The notes under the pieces were generated by a model that was not told the DNA's origin, ran no database searches, and saw only the letters and a list, made by a program, of their open reading frames with translations. Positions 37,228 to 46,572 of a DNA stretch of 64,000 nt are shown one piece after another (position 1 is the first letter of the stretch; every line of letters starts with the position of its first letter). A program made the translations under genes and the position numbers. The DNA is from Rhizobium sp. RU33A. GTDB taxonomy: Bacteria; Pseudomonadota; Alphaproteobacteria; Rhizobiales; Rhizobiaceae. The stretch is from contig NZ_FTMQ01000002.1 of NCBI RefSeq assembly GCF_900156055.1, positions 558,001-622,000 on the forward strand, written 5' to 3'.

Positions 37228-38526
37228 ATGACGAATGTCGTGGTGATTGGTTCGCAATGGGGTGACGAGGGCAAGGGCAAGATTGTCGACTGGCTCTCCG
37301 AACGTGCGGACATCGTGGTCCGCTTCCAGGGCGGACACAATGCCGGCCACACGCTCGTCATTGACGGCGTTTCCTACAAGCTGTCCCTGCTTCCCTCGGG
37401 CGTCGTGCGTCCCGGCAAGAAGGCCGTCATCGGCAACGGCGTCGTCGTCGACCCGCACGCGCTGATCGCCGAAATCGGCCGCCTAAAGGATCAGGGCGTC
37501 GAGGTCACGCCGGACAATCTGCGCATCGCCGAAAACGCCACGCTGATTCTCTCGCTGCACCGCGAACTGGACGGCATGCGCGAAGATGCGGCCTCCAACA
37601 GCGGCACCAAGATTGGTACGACACGCCGCGGCATCGGCCCGGCCTATGAGGACAAGGTCGGTCGTCGCGCGATCCGCGTCATGGATCTTGCCGATCTCGA
37701 TGCGCTGGAAGGCAAGGTCGAACGTATTTTGACCCATCACAACGCGCTGCGTCGCGGTTTCGGCGTTGCCGAAATCGAGCACAAGACGATCATGGAGGAA
37801 CTGACCTCGATCGCCGATCGCGTTCTGCCGTTCATGGATTCGGTCTGGGTGCTGCTCGACAAGGAGCGCCGCAAGGGCTCGCGCATCCTGTTCGAAGGTG
37901 CTCAGGGCTCCCTGCTCGACATCGATCACGGCACCTATCCCTTCGTCACCTCGTCAAACACCGTCGCCGGTCAGGCCGCGGCCGGTTCCGGCATGGGCCC
38001 GGGCTCGCTCGGCTATATCCTGGGCATCACCAAGGCCTACACCACGCGTGTCGGTGAAGGTCCGTTCCCGACCGAGTTGCATGACGAGATCGGCCAGTTC
38101 CTCGGTGAGAAGGGGCATGAGTTCGGCACCGTCACGGGCCGCAAGCGCCGTTGTGGCTGGTTCGACGCGGCGCTCGTGCGCCAGTCGGTCGCCACCAATG
38201 GAATCACCGGTATTGCATTGACCAAACTCGACGTTCTGGATGGTCTTGAAGAGCTGAAGATCTGCGTCGGCTACAAGCTGGACGGTCAGGAAATCGACTA
38301 TCTGCCGGCAGCGCAGGCTGCCCAGGCGCGTGTCGAGCCGATCTACATCACGCTTGAAGGCTGGAAGGAATCGACCGTCGGAGCCCGGAAATGGGCGGAT
38401 CTGCCGGCTCAGGCGATCAAATATGTCCGTCAGGTCGAAGAACTGATCGGTGCGCCGGTCGCACTTCTGTCGACAAGTCCGGAACGGGACGACACCATAC
38501 TTGTGACGGACCCCTTCGAGGATTAA
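37228..38526 (+). CDS. purA: Adenylosuccinate synthetase
   Basis: The 432-residue enzyme joins IMP and aspartate with GTP to give adenylosuccinate, the first step to AMP. The N-terminal [21 protein letters not shown]-loop and catalytic aspartate, NAGHT histidine region, [14 protein letters not shown] and KLDVLDGL near the C-terminus are standard. The ATG at 37228 is spaced seven bases from CAGGA. A large hypothetical gene follows after 59 bases and could be coexpressed. Confidence 0.97.
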   Translation: MTNVVVIGSQWGDEGKGKIVDWLSERADIVVRFQGGHNAGHTLVIDGVSYKLSLLPSGVVRPGKKAVIGNGVVVDPHALIAEIGRLKDQGVEVTPDNLRIAENATLILSLHRELDGMREDAASNSGTKIGTTRRGIGPAYEDKVGRRAIRVMDLADLDALEGKVERILTHHNALRRGFGVAEIEHKTIMEELTSIADRVLPFMDSVWVLLDKERRKGSRILFEGAQGSLLDIDHGTYPFVTSSNTVAGQAAAGSGMGPGSLGYILGITKAYTTRVGEGPFPTELHDEIGQFLGEKGHEFGTVTGRKRRCGWFDAALVRQSVATNGITGIALTKLDVLDGLEELKICVGYKLDGQEIDYLPAAQAAQARVEPIYITLEGWKESTVGARKWADLPAQAIKYVRQVEELIGAPVALLSTSPERDDTILVTDPFED

Positions 38527-38585
38527 TCTAGGATTTTATTGAAATTTTGCCGGCGCGGCGGGCCGGCTCTCAAGAGAAAGTGCTG

Positions 38586-41084
38586 ATGGCTGACTTTATC
38601 GCTGTGATTCGACGGGCCGTGGACGGCCTGTCGAACAATACTCCGGAGATGCGCGCGCGGGTCTATGAAAAGGCTCGCGCCGCTGTCGTTCGGCAGCTCG
38701 AGAACATGTCACCGCGCCCGCCCGAGCATATGCTGCAGCGTCAGCTCGACAAGCTCGATGCGGCGATCCGTGAAGTCGAAGCGGAACATGCGGATGCCTT
38801 GCCGCCGCTCGACGAGGCGCCTGAACCTTCCATGCCTGCAGCCGCGTCTGCCGGTGTGGCAACGGCAGCGGCTGTCTCTGCGCCCGCCTGGGCCGAGCCG
38901 CAGCCCGAATACGCGCCTTCTTCGAACGAGGACATCGTGGCGCAGGAACCGGCGGAAGACGCTGCTCCGGCCGCACAGTCGGTCGAGCCTCAACCGGCGG
39001 GGGTGAGCGGTGATGACTGGGCGGATGCGCATATGGCCGAGCCTGCGGCCCCTGCGCCGGTAGAGGAGCCAGCCTACGTCCCCGAAGAACCAGCCTACGT
39101 CGCCGAAGAAACCATTACGCCCGTAGAAGAGGCTGTTCCGGAACAGGCCGTCGAACCGATGCGGCCGGCGGAAACCGCCTGGCAGGACCAACCCTTTGCG
39201 GTTCAGGAGCCGGAGAACGACTATGCGCGGCTCTACGAGAGCCGTGAAGACGATGCTCCTGCCGTCGAGCCGGAGCCGCAGTACGAACCGGCGCCGGAGG
39301 CGAGGGACGAAGTCGAAACGGTCGCAGCCGCTGGACCCTACGGCGAAGGGCCGACCGCCGAAGAGACCTGGCCTCGGGGTGACGAGCCGGAAACGGCTGC
39401 ACCCGCCTGGGATGCCGTGCCTGTTGTCGAGGCCGAGCCTGTGGCCGAAGGGCCCCTTGCCTCGGACGTGGCAGTCGAGGTCGAGCCTTATATCCCACCG
39501 CAGGCGCCGGAGGTTGGCATTCGGGTGGATTCTGTCGAGGATTGGCTGCAGAGCCGCGCACTCGATCCGGCCCCGGTCATCCCCTCCGCAAGCTGGGACC
39601 TGCCGGCTGCGACTGAGACAGCCGCCAATCGCGTCCCCGAGCTGCCGGAAATCGACACCGCGCCGCCGGCCGTTTCCTACACGCCGACCGACGAGTTCCC
39701 TGCCTATGAGGAACCTGTACACGTCGAGGCCAGCAACGACTATGTCGCGCCGGAGGGCTTGAGCCTTCCCGATGCCGACCCGGTCGTGCTTGGCAAGATC
39801 GCGTCCGGTTCTGCGGCGCCGGCAATCGACGCCGATGACTTCAGCCAGTGGTTCCAGGAGCATGTCGATCAGGGCGAAACCCGGAAAGGCAATGGCGATC
39901 CGGCGTCTGCTTCCGCCGCCCCTGCGGCCAGCGAATGGGACGAGCATATCGACAGCTTTGCACCCAGCGCCAAGGGTGCGCAGGTCGAAGTTGCGGGCCA
40001 GGCCGATGGCATGGAAGCGCTTGTCGGTGGTTACGGCCAGCAGCCTGCCTATCGACTCGAGCCGAAGAAGCGTCGCAATCCGGCCCCGATCATCGTCGCT
40101 GCGCTGGTTCTGGTTGTGCTCGGCGCCGGCGGTTATCTCGCCTGGAGCATGCGTGATCAGATCGGCGGAATGGTCGCCAACCTGACGGGCGAAGTCGCTC
40201 CGACAGAGGAGACCGCAGAAGCGCCCGTGGCGACACCTGCCGAGCAGCCGGAGGCACCGACCGACACGGCGGCTGCGCCGGAAGTGGCGACACCTGCAGT
40301 CGACGACGGCAGCCAGAAATTCACACAGCGACTGCAGGCGGACGGAACGGAAATCGATGCTGGTGCCGGATCGGCGCCCATCGAGGGAGCGCCTGCCGAA
40401 GGTCGCTCGGTTTCTGCCCAGACCGTGGCGTCCACAGTCGAGCCGACCGATGCGCCGGCTGCTGCCGGTGGCGCTGCTGCCACGCAGACGCCGGGAGCCG
40501 CGACCAACACGGCAGCCGTAGCCGGCGGGGAAAAGCTCTTCCTTTACGAGGAGCGCCTTGGCCAGGCGACGCCTGTCGCGGTCCCCGGTTCGATCACATG
40601 GTCAGCGGTGCGTGAAAACGGTGCGGACGGCCGACCTGATCCGCAGATCCAGGGCCGTATCAACGTGCCGGAGCGCGGTATCTCGGCGCTCCTGACCTTC
40701 AAGCGCAACACCGACAATTCGCTGCCGGCGAGCCACATCATCGAAGTTGTGTTCTCCGTGCCTGCGGATTTCGAGGGTGGTGCGGTCGAGAACCTGCAGC
40801 GGATCGCGATGAAGCGCACCGAGCAAGACCGTGGCGACCCGCTCGTGGCCGTCACGGCCAAGGTGACCGACGACACCTATCTCGTGGCGCTCAACGACTT
40901 CGAGGATGTTGTGAAGCGCAATATGGACCTTCTGTCCACGCGCGGCTGGATCGACATTCCCGTCACCTACCGCAATGGTCGACGCGCGCTGATCACGCTC
41001 GACAAAGGCACGACCGGTGGCAATGTCTTCGAGCAGGTCATGCGCGAATGGGCGGCGCTGACGCCCGCCGCGCCCGCGAACTGA
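38586..41084 (+). CDS. 832-residue acidic single-span membrane protein of unknown function
   Basis: I do not recognise a characterised family. Residues 1-75 are helical and charged (DFIAVIRRAVDGLSNN, VYEKARAAVVRQLENM). Residues 75-490 are low complexity, dominated by Glu, Pro and Ala (many EPAYV- and AEP-type units), probably disordered. A membrane helix (IIVAALVLVVLGAGGYLAW) is near 500-520. A Thr/Ala/Pro linker leads to a folded, likely periplasmic domain at 645-832 with GRINVPERGISALLTFKR and TYRNGRRALITLDKG. It follows purA by 59 bases and ends at a strong terminator. Confidence 0.75.
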   Translation: MADFIAVIRRAVDGLSNNTPEMRARVYEKARAAVVRQLENMSPRPPEHMLQRQLDKLDAAIREVEAEHADALPPLDEAPEPSMPAAASAGVATAAAVSAPAWAEPQPEYAPSSNEDIVAQEPAEDAAPAAQSVEPQPAGVSGDDWADAHMAEPAAPAPVEEPAYVPEEPAYVAEETITPVEEAVPEQAVEPMRPAETAWQDQPFAVQEPENDYARLYESREDDAPAVEPEPQYEPAPEARDEVETVAAAGPYGEGPTAEETWPRGDEPETAAPAWDAVPVVEAEPVAEGPLASDVAVEVEPYIPPQAPEVGIRVDSVEDWLQSRALDPAPVIPSASWDLPAATETAANRVPELPEIDTAPPAVSYTPTDEFPAYEEPVHVEASNDYVAPEGLSLPDADPVVLGKIASGSAAPAIDADDFSQWFQEHVDQGETRKGNGDPASASAAPAASEWDEHIDSFAPSAKGAQVEVAGQADGMEALVGGYGQQPAYRLEPKKRRNPAPIIVAALVLVVLGAGGYLAWSMRDQIGGMVANLTGEVAPTEETAEAPVATPAEQPEAPTDTAAAPEVATPAVDDGSQKFTQRLQADGTEIDAGAGSAPIEGAPAEGRSVSAQTVASTVEPTDAPAAAGGAAATQTPGAATNTAAVAGGEKLFLYEERLGQATPVAVPGSITWSAVRENGADGRPDPQIQGRINVPERGISALLTFKRNTDNSLPASHIIEVVFSVPADFEGGAVENLQRIAMKRTEQDRGDPLVAVTAKVTDDTYLVALNDFEDVVKRNMDLLSTRGWIDIPVTYRNGRRALITLDKGTTGGNVFEQVMREWAALTPAAPAN

Positions 41085-41110
41085 GGCGCGTCTTTATCTG
41101 CTTTCCAAGG

Positions 41111-41139
41111 ATCCGTCGGGCATGCCCGGCGGATTTTTG
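41111..41139 (+). terminator. Rho-independent terminator after the 832-residue gene
   Basis: ATCCGTCGGG-CATG-CCCGGCGGAT with one G-T wobble, followed by TTTTTGTTTT. Confidence 0.85.
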
Positions 41140-41204
41140 TTTTCGAGTTCAGGGTCAGGGCAGCGGAAGTCTTTTGCGCCAGCGACCAATGCAGGGACGA
41201 TGTG

Positions 41205-42149
41205 ATGTCAGTACAGTCGCAGCGAGTTTCGACCATTCCCCTTGGTGATCATAGCGATGATCCCGCGATTGCCTTCCTGTCCGTCAGCAAGGGTTTCGGG
41301 CGTGGAAACGGGGCCATCCAGGCGCTCGATGGTTTGAGCCTTTCCATCCCCCAGGGTGTCGTCTATGGCCTGCTCGGTCCGAATGGGGCGGGCAAGAGCA
41401 CACTCCTTCGCATTCTCGCTGGATTGGTCAGGCCCGATCGCGGCGAGATTCGGATATTCGGCGAGCCCGCCGGCCCCGCCCAGCGCAGCCGTCTCGGCAT
41501 GCTGATCGAAGCGCCGAGCTTCTACCCCTTCCTGACGGCCCGCGAGCATTTGCAGATGTTGTCGCGCGCCACGGGTACCGCAACGCTTGTGGAGCCGATC
41601 TTGCGGCGCATCGGGCTTGAAAAGGCGGCCGACAAGGCCGTTTCTGGTTTCTCGCTTGGCATGAAGCAGCGGCTCGGCATCGGCTGTGCGCTGATCGGGC
41701 AGCCGGAGGCACTGGTCCTCGACGAGCCGACCAACGGGCTCGATCCCGATGGCATTCTGGAGATGCGGGCGCTTATCGACGAACTGGCGCATCGCGATGG
41801 TTTGACTGTGCTTCTATCCAGCCATCTGCTGGACGAGGTGGAGCGGGTCTGCGACCGGGTCGCGATCCTCCAGCGCGGGACGCTGGTCGCCGAAGGTGCG
41901 GTTGTCGATTTGCTGGATCGTGACGGGCGCTTCTGGCTCAAGGTGGACCAGCCTGATGCGGTGCTTGCCCGTCTCGGTGACGAGGCCGAGGAAGCTGACG
42001 GAGGCGTTTACGTGCGGATCGAGCGGACGGAGGTTCCGGAGCTCATCCTGTCGCTCGCCAATGCCGGCGTTCGCATACACGAGGCCAAGTGGATCAAGCC
42101 GGATCTGGAAACCGTTTTCCTGTCAGAGACGCGGGAGGTGCGCTCATGA
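41205..42149 (+). CDS. ABC transporter ATP-binding protein
   Basis: The 314-residue ATPase has Walker A GPNGAGKST, the signature region FSLGMKQRLGIG, and Walker B ALVLDEPTNGLDPDG. The GMKQR signature and the extra C-terminal 80 residues fit the CcmA/NodI/DrrA-type exporters. The ATG at 41205 is used; a GTG three bases earlier is possible. The permease starts within the last codon (ATGA overlap), so the two form one transporter. Cargo is unknown. Confidence 0.9.
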   Translation: MSVQSQRVSTIPLGDHSDDPAIAFLSVSKGFGRGNGAIQALDGLSLSIPQGVVYGLLGPNGAGKSTLLRILAGLVRPDRGEIRIFGEPAGPAQRSRLGMLIEAPSFYPFLTAREHLQMLSRATGTATLVEPILRRIGLEKAADKAVSGFSLGMKQRLGIGCALIGQPEALVLDEPTNGLDPDGILEMRALIDELAHRDGLTVLLSSHLLDEVERVCDRVAILQRGTLVAEGAVVDLLDRDGRFWLKVDQPDAVLARLGDEAEEADGGVYVRIERTEVPELILSLANAGVRIHEAKWIKPDLETVFLSETREVRS

Positions 42150-42928
42150 GCCCGCTTCTCTCTGCCGAAATGCTCAAGCTTGTCCGTCAGCCGGGCATAC
42201 TCTTCTGGGGCTTCCTGGCCGTGCCTCTCGCGGCACTTCTGGTCAAACTGGTCATCACGGGCTTCATCTATCTGCGTCTGGGGCGGCAGTCGGGCGATGT
42301 CGACGTGTTCCTGTCGGCGGCGAAGAGCCTCAGTCTCTCTGGAAACTCGCTGGGCCACCTGCTCTTTGCGCTCGGCATCGCCACGGTCTTCTTTCTCGAA
42401 TATCGCTATTCCACCTGGCGGTTGCTGGTGCCCAGGCATCCGCGCATGCACCTCTTCGTCGCCAAGCTGCTCGTCTGCCTCGCATGGCTCGCATTCGCCC
42501 TGTTGCTGGCTGCTGCCGGCGATATTGTGCTGACTGTGCTGTTTGGCGTCTTGCAGGGGCAAGGTCTCGACATCACGGCGTCCTCGCTCATTGCGCTTCT
42601 GGCGGCATTCGGGATCGCATTTCTTGAGCTTGCGGTTCTGGCGTGCCTCGCTGCCCTGCTCGTGGTTGCCTTTCGGTCGATGATCGCGGCCGTTGTCCCG
42701 GCCTTTCTGCTGGCGATCGGGTCGACACTGCTCCAGCTCTACTTGGGAGCGGATGCAGACCGGCTGCCCTTGCCGGGGTATGCGGCACAGGCCCTGCGGG
42801 ACTGGTTGCTGGCGGGAGGTGCGCCGGTGGCGGCGCTGCTTGGTTTGGCAGTGCTTGTCGGCTGGTTCTGTGTATTGACGGGACTTGGACTCGCTGTCTT
42901 CTCGCGGCAGCAACTGGCATCGGAGTAG
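42146..42928 (+). CDS. ABC-2 type transporter permease
   Basis: A 260-residue protein with six predicted membrane helices (from FLAVPLAALLVKLVITGFIYL and later LLVCLAWLAFALLLAAAGDIV). It is the membrane partner of the preceding ATPase. The start is set by the four-base overlap with that gene. Cargo is unknown; the sequence shows no Nod-factor-like marker, and no nodulation genes are near. Convergent with rpoH. Confidence 0.82.
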   Translation: MSPLLSAEMLKLVRQPGILFWGFLAVPLAALLVKLVITGFIYLRLGRQSGDVDVFLSAAKSLSLSGNSLGHLLFALGIATVFFLEYRYSTWRLLVPRHPRMHLFVAKLLVCLAWLAFALLLAAAGDIVLTVLFGVLQGQGLDITASSLIALLAAFGIAFLELAVLACLAALLVVAFRSMIAAVVPAFLLAIGSTLLQLYLGADADRLPLPGYAAQALRDWLLAGGAPVAALLGLAVLVGWFCVLTGLGLAVFSRQQLASE

Positions 42929-42946
42929 AAAGGGCCACTCCCCAAA

Positions 42947-42976
42947 GGAAAAGCCGCCCGGTTGACCGGACGGCTT
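42947..42976 (-). terminator. Terminator of rpoH (shared with the permease)
   Basis: AAGCCGCCCGG-TTGA-CCGGACGGCTT with one mismatch. On the minus strand it is followed by TTTTCCTTT, downstream of rpoH; the 3' end of the permease also lies here. Confidence 0.7.
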
Positions 42977-43004
42977 CAACAACTATCTCAGGACTGCAGG
43001 CTCT

Positions 43005-43907
43005 TTAAGCCTCTACTACCCGCAAGGCCTTGGCGCGCTCAAGAGCGTCCTTCTGGACGGCTTCCTGGACCTTTTCGAAGGCGCGGACCTCGATCTGGCG
43101 GACGCGCTCGCGGCTGATGTCGAACTCGGTGGAGAGGTCTTCCAGCGTCACGGGATCCTCTGCGAGGCGTCGGGCCTCGAAGATGCGACGCTCGCGCTCG
43201 TTCAGCACGCTCATCGCCCGCTTCAGCATGCTGCGGCGGGTGTCCAGCTCGTCCTGCTCGATCAGCACGGCTTCCTGGCTCTCGTGGTCGTCGACGAGCC
43301 AATCCTGCCATTGGCCGCTCTCGCCTTCGGCGGCGCGCAAGGGTGCATTCAGAGATGCGTCGCCGGAGAGGCGACGGTTCATCGAAATGACCTCTTCCTC
43401 GGACACCTTCAGCTTGGTCGCGATTTCGGTGACCTGGTCTGGCTTCAGGTCGCCTTCCTCGATTGCCTGGATCTTGCCCTTGAGGCGGCGCAGGTTAAAG
43501 AAAAGGCGTTTCTGGTTGGCGGTCGTGCCCATCTTCACCAGCGACCAGGAGCGCAGGATGTATTCCTGGATCGAGGCCTTGATCCACCACATGGCATAGG
43601 TCGCCAGGCGGAAGCCACGCTCGGGGTCGAACTTCTTGACAGCCTGCATCAGGCCGACATTGCCTTCCGAGACGACTTCGCCGATCGGCAGGCCGTAGCC
43701 GCGATAGCCCATGGCAATCTTCGCAACCAGACGCAGGTGGCTCGTCACCATCCGGTGCGCCGCGTCACGGTCGCCATGCTCGGCATAACGCTTGGCAAGC
43801 ATATATTCTTCCTGGGGTTCCAGCATTGGGAACTTGCGGATCTCGTCCAGGTAACGGTTGAGGCCGGCTTCTCCGGCTGTGATCGATGGCAAACTGCTGC
43901 GGGCCAT
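43005..43907 (-). CDS. rpoH: RNA polymerase heat-shock sigma factor RpoH
   Basis: The 300-residue sigma-32-type factor directs heat-shock transcription. Region 2 is conserved (EVVSEGNVGLMQAVKKFDPERGFRLATYAMWWIKASIQEYIL), the RpoH-specific box lies at residues 132-140 (QKRLFFNLR), and region 4 ends ISRERVRQIEVRAFEKV. The N-terminus MARSSLPSITAGEAGLNRYLDEIRKF is that of the RpoH1 branch in rhizobia. An EcfG-type promoter lies about 100 bases upstream, suggesting a link from general stress to heat shock. The gene is monocistronic with an intrinsic terminator. Confidence 0.96.
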   Translation of the reverse strand: MARSSLPSITAGEAGLNRYLDEIRKFPMLEPQEEYMLAKRYAEHGDRDAAHRMVTSHLRLVAKIAMGYRGYGLPIGEVVSEGNVGLMQAVKKFDPERGFRLATYAMWWIKASIQEYILRSWSLVKMGTTANQKRLFFNLRRLKGKIQAIEEGDLKPDQVTEIATKLKVSEEEVISMNRRLSGDASLNAPLRAAEGESGQWQDWLVDDHESQEAVLIEQDELDTRRSMLKRAMSVLNERERRIFEARRLAEDPVTLEDLSTEFDISRERVRQIEVRAFEKVQEAVQKDALERAKALRVVEA

Positions 43908-44007
43908 ATAGCACCCCTCTTTCTTCGCGGGCTCCCAATTCCGGCGAGCCCCATCTCCGTGGATCTCTCTATCCCACAGAAATCCGTATGACAGATAAGT
44001 ATGGCAA

Positions 44008-44032
44008 AACGGCGATACAAGATTTGTGTTCC
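44008..44032 (-). promoter_or_regulatory. EcfG-type promoter upstream of rpoH
   Basis: On the minus strand GGAAC (44032-44028), N16, CGTT (44011-44008) matches the general-stress consensus exactly. The predicted start near 44001 leaves a 94-base leader before rpoH. Confidence 0.7.
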
Positions 44033-44094
44033 GTCACGAGGCCGTGACGGAGTGTCAACCGATATGGAACGGTCAGGCTGAGAGCGTCAGGGGC

Positions 44095-45123
44095 TCACAT
44101 CCCCTTCAGCGCATCGATCACCTTTTGCAAGTCCGCCGGGATCGGGGCTTCGAAGCGCATGGTTTTGCCTGTGGTCGGATGCTCGAAGGCGAGCAGGTAG
44201 GCATGCAGCGCCTGGCGGTGGAACTTGTTCACCGCGCGCTTGGCATCCTCCGGCAGGAGGTTCGCCTTGGTCTTGAAGGCGGCGCCATATTCCTGGTCGC
44301 CGATCAGCGGATTGCCGATATGGGCCATGTGCACGCGGATCTGATGGGTGCGGCCCGTTTCCAGGCGGCACTCGACCAGAGAGGCAAGGCAGGTGGCATC
44401 CGGCTTTTCGCCGTAGCGCTCCAGCACGGTGTAATGGGTGATCGCCTCGCGGGCGTCGTCGGTGTCCTCGCGCTTTACCGTGCGCTTGGTGCGGTCGGCG
44501 CCGGAGCGGCCCAGCGCGGCATCGATCGTGCCGGCAAGTGTACGAGGGCGGCCCCAGACGACGGCACGGTAGGCGCGCTCCAGCGGACCAGTGCGGCCGT
44601 GATCGGCGAACTGGTCGGCAAGATGGCGGTGGGCGATGTCGTTCTTGGCGACGACCATGACGCCCGACGTGTCCTTGTCGAGGCGGTGTACGATGCCCGG
44701 CCGCTTGACGCCGCCGATGCCCGAAAGTGTGTCGCCGCAATGATAGATCAGCGCATTGACCAGCGTGCCATGCCAGTTGCCGGCGCCGGGATGGACGACG
44801 AGGCCCGGCGGCTTGGCAATCACGATCAGGTCCTTGTCCTCGTAGAGGACTTCGAGAGGGATGTTCTCGCCTTTCGGCTGCGGATCTTCCGGCTCGGGCA
44901 GGTCGATGACGACGCTGTCGCCCGGCTTGATCTTGCGGTTCGGACTGTCGAGCAGATTGCCGTTGAGCTGCACCGCCCCCTGTTCGATCAGCGCCTTCAC
45001 ACGGTTGCGGGAAAACTCCTGACCGAGCGCTGCCGTTAGCCAGGCATCGATGCGGCCTGAGGCATCGTCTTCGGCAATCAGCTCTTTCCTTGATGCGGCG
45101 GCTTCGTTAAAGGGGTCGGTCAT
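44095..45123 (-). CDS. RluA-family 23S rRNA pseudouridine synthase (RluD-like)
   Basis: The 342-residue enzyme has an N-terminal S4-like RNA-binding domain (GRIDAWLTAALGQEFSRNRVKALIEQGAV) and the catalytic aspartate motif VHRLDKDTSGVMVVAKN. QIRVHMAHIGNPLIGD is the family C-terminal motif. It isomerises uridines in rRNA; RluD (helix 69) is the likeliest member. ATG codons at 45126 and 45123 are both in frame; the second is better spaced from GGGA. It is upstream of rpoH on the same strand but separated by 187 bases and its own promoter. Confidence 0.9.
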   Translation of the reverse strand: MTDPFNEAAASRKELIAEDDASGRIDAWLTAALGQEFSRNRVKALIEQGAVQLNGNLLDSPNRKIKPGDSVVIDLPEPEDPQPKGENIPLEVLYEDKDLIVIAKPPGLVVHPGAGNWHGTLVNALIYHCGDTLSGIGGVKRPGIVHRLDKDTSGVMVVAKNDIAHRHLADQFADHGRTGPLERAYRAVVWGRPRTLAGTIDAALGRSGADRTKRTVKREDTDDAREAITHYTVLERYGEKPDATCLASLVECRLETGRTHQIRVHMAHIGNPLIGDQEYGAAFKTKANLLPEDAKRAVNKFHRQALHAYLLAFEHPTTGKTMRFEAPIPADLQKVIDALKGM

Positions 45124-45295
45124 CATGTCATCCCGTCTTACGGCGGCCAGGGTCTCGGCCTTTGTCGCTGCCATTTGGCACAGACCGGGGTCTTCGACAA
45201 TCGACAGCCGGTAGACCCGGCAATTTTCTCCGGCTCGTTCGCATCGGGGAAGGCATGCAAATCAGCGCGAACCTGGATTGGAAACGACTGCTGCC

Positions 45296-45688
45296 ATGGC
45301 TCATATCGACGACGAGAACCCGGAAGACAAGCCGCTTGATCCCGTCATGGAAGGTGTGCGCCGCAAGATGGTCAAGCTGCAGCTGATCTCGGGCGGCATT
45401 ATGGCCGTGCTCTTCCTCGCGGTGCTTGTATCGATCGTCTACAAGCTGACGCGCGACGAAGGCGGTGCCCAGCCGGTCGCCACGACGTCGCAGCCTTTCG
45501 CGGTCCCATCCGATCAGCCGCTCAGCCTGACCGCCAACCTGCCGGCCGGCTTCCGTGTCGTGCAGACCTCGCTGTCCGGCAGCCAGATGCTGATCTACGG
45601 CGAAACAGCTGAGGGCGCACGCAAGGCCTTCGTCTTCGATCTTTCGCTCGGACGTATCATTGCCGACGTCACGCTTGCTGGCAATTGA
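45296..45688 (+). CDS. Small hypothetical membrane protein
   Basis: This 130-residue protein has an acidic N-terminus, one membrane helix (LISGGIMAVLFLAVLVSIVYKL, residues 31-52) and an external tail with LTANLPAGFRVVQTSLSGSQMLIYGE and KAFVFDLSLGRIIADV, which would form beta strands. No known family was recognised. It diverges from the RluD-like gene and is followed by the SpoU methyltransferase with almost no gap, so the two may be cotranslated. Confidence 0.72.
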   Translation: MAHIDDENPEDKPLDPVMEGVRRKMVKLQLISGGIMAVLFLAVLVSIVYKLTRDEGGAQPVATTSQPFAVPSDQPLSLTANLPAGFRVVQTSLSGSQMLIYGETAEGARKAFVFDLSLGRIIADVTLAGN

Positions 45689-45695
45689 GGCAGGC

Positions 45696-46529
45696 GTGGA
45701 GCCGGGGCGCCTCATCGAGATCACCGATCCCGGCGATTTGAGGATCGCCGAGTTCACCTCGATCCGCGAACGCGACCTGACCGGACGTCACGGTCAATTC
45801 GTCGCCGAGGGCACCGTAGTGCTCTCGATGCTGGCGAAGGCACATGCCGGTGGTGGCTCGGTGCGGGCGGAAAAGCTTCTGCTTCTGAAGAACCGGGTCG
45901 CTGGCCTTTCCGATCTGATCGGTCAATTTGCGGCTGATATTCCGATCTATGTCGCCGAGGCTGCGGTTCTCGATGCGATTGCCGGTTTCCACCTGCATCG
46001 CGGGGTTCTCGCGCTTGGCAGCCGTTCTGCGGCACCCGAACTCAGCGATCTGGTCGCTCGCCTGCCGGAGAGCTCTCTGGTGCTGGTCGGGTGCAGCATC
46101 TCGAACCATGACAATATCGGTGCCCTGTTCCGCAATGCAGCGGGTTTCACCGCCGATGCCGTCCTCCTTGATGAAACCTGCTGCGATCCACTGTATCGCA
46201 AGGCATTGCGTGTTTCTGTCGGCTCGGTTCTGACGGTTCCCTATGCGCGGCAAGGGAGCGCCGAAGAGGTGCTCGGGGCACTTGCCACGGCGGGGTTCGA
46301 AATCTGGGCGCTGTCGCCGGCTGGTGTGGTCGAAATCGGCGCCATTGCGCCGGGCCGGCGCGTGGCGCTGGTGATGGGAACAGAGGGGGAGGGGCTTCCG
46401 GCTGCCATCCTTCATCGTTTCCGATCGGCCCGCATCGCCCAGGCTCCGGGCCTCGACAGCCTGAATGTCGGCACGGCCAGCGGCATTGCCCTCTACGCCA
46501 TTGCCCGCGCCATGGGACGCCTCGGCTAA
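45696..46529 (+). CDS. SpoU-family tRNA/rRNA 2'-O-methyltransferase
   Basis: The SPOUT-type enzyme of 277 residues has the SAM knot region ALVMGTEGEGLP and the C-terminal IAQAPGLDSLNVGTASGIALYAIAR, with SLVLVGCSISNHDNIGALFRNAAGF as motif 1. The start is uncertain: GTG at 45696 has GAGG upstream and is used; TTG at 45675 would overlap the preceding gene. Members methylate ribose in tRNA or 23S rRNA; the specific target is unknown. Confidence 0.85.
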   Translation: MEPGRLIEITDPGDLRIAEFTSIRERDLTGRHGQFVAEGTVVLSMLAKAHAGGGSVRAEKLLLLKNRVAGLSDLIGQFAADIPIYVAEAAVLDAIAGFHLHRGVLALGSRSAAPELSDLVARLPESSLVLVGCSISNHDNIGALFRNAAGFTADAVLLDETCCDPLYRKALRVSVGSVLTVPYARQGSAEEVLGALATAGFEIWALSPAGVVEIGAIAPGRRVALVMGTEGEGLPAAILHRFRSARIAQAPGLDSLNVGTASGIALYAIARAMGRLG

Positions 46530-46572
46530 TCCGGGTTCCGGAGTGCGGTTTCAGATCGCCGAGACAGTCGGC

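Noticed and set aside
38709..39947. 412-codon minus-strand frame within the 832-residue gene
   Set aside because: Arg-rich antisense of the Glu/Ala/Pro repeats, no ribosome site and no recognisable domain.
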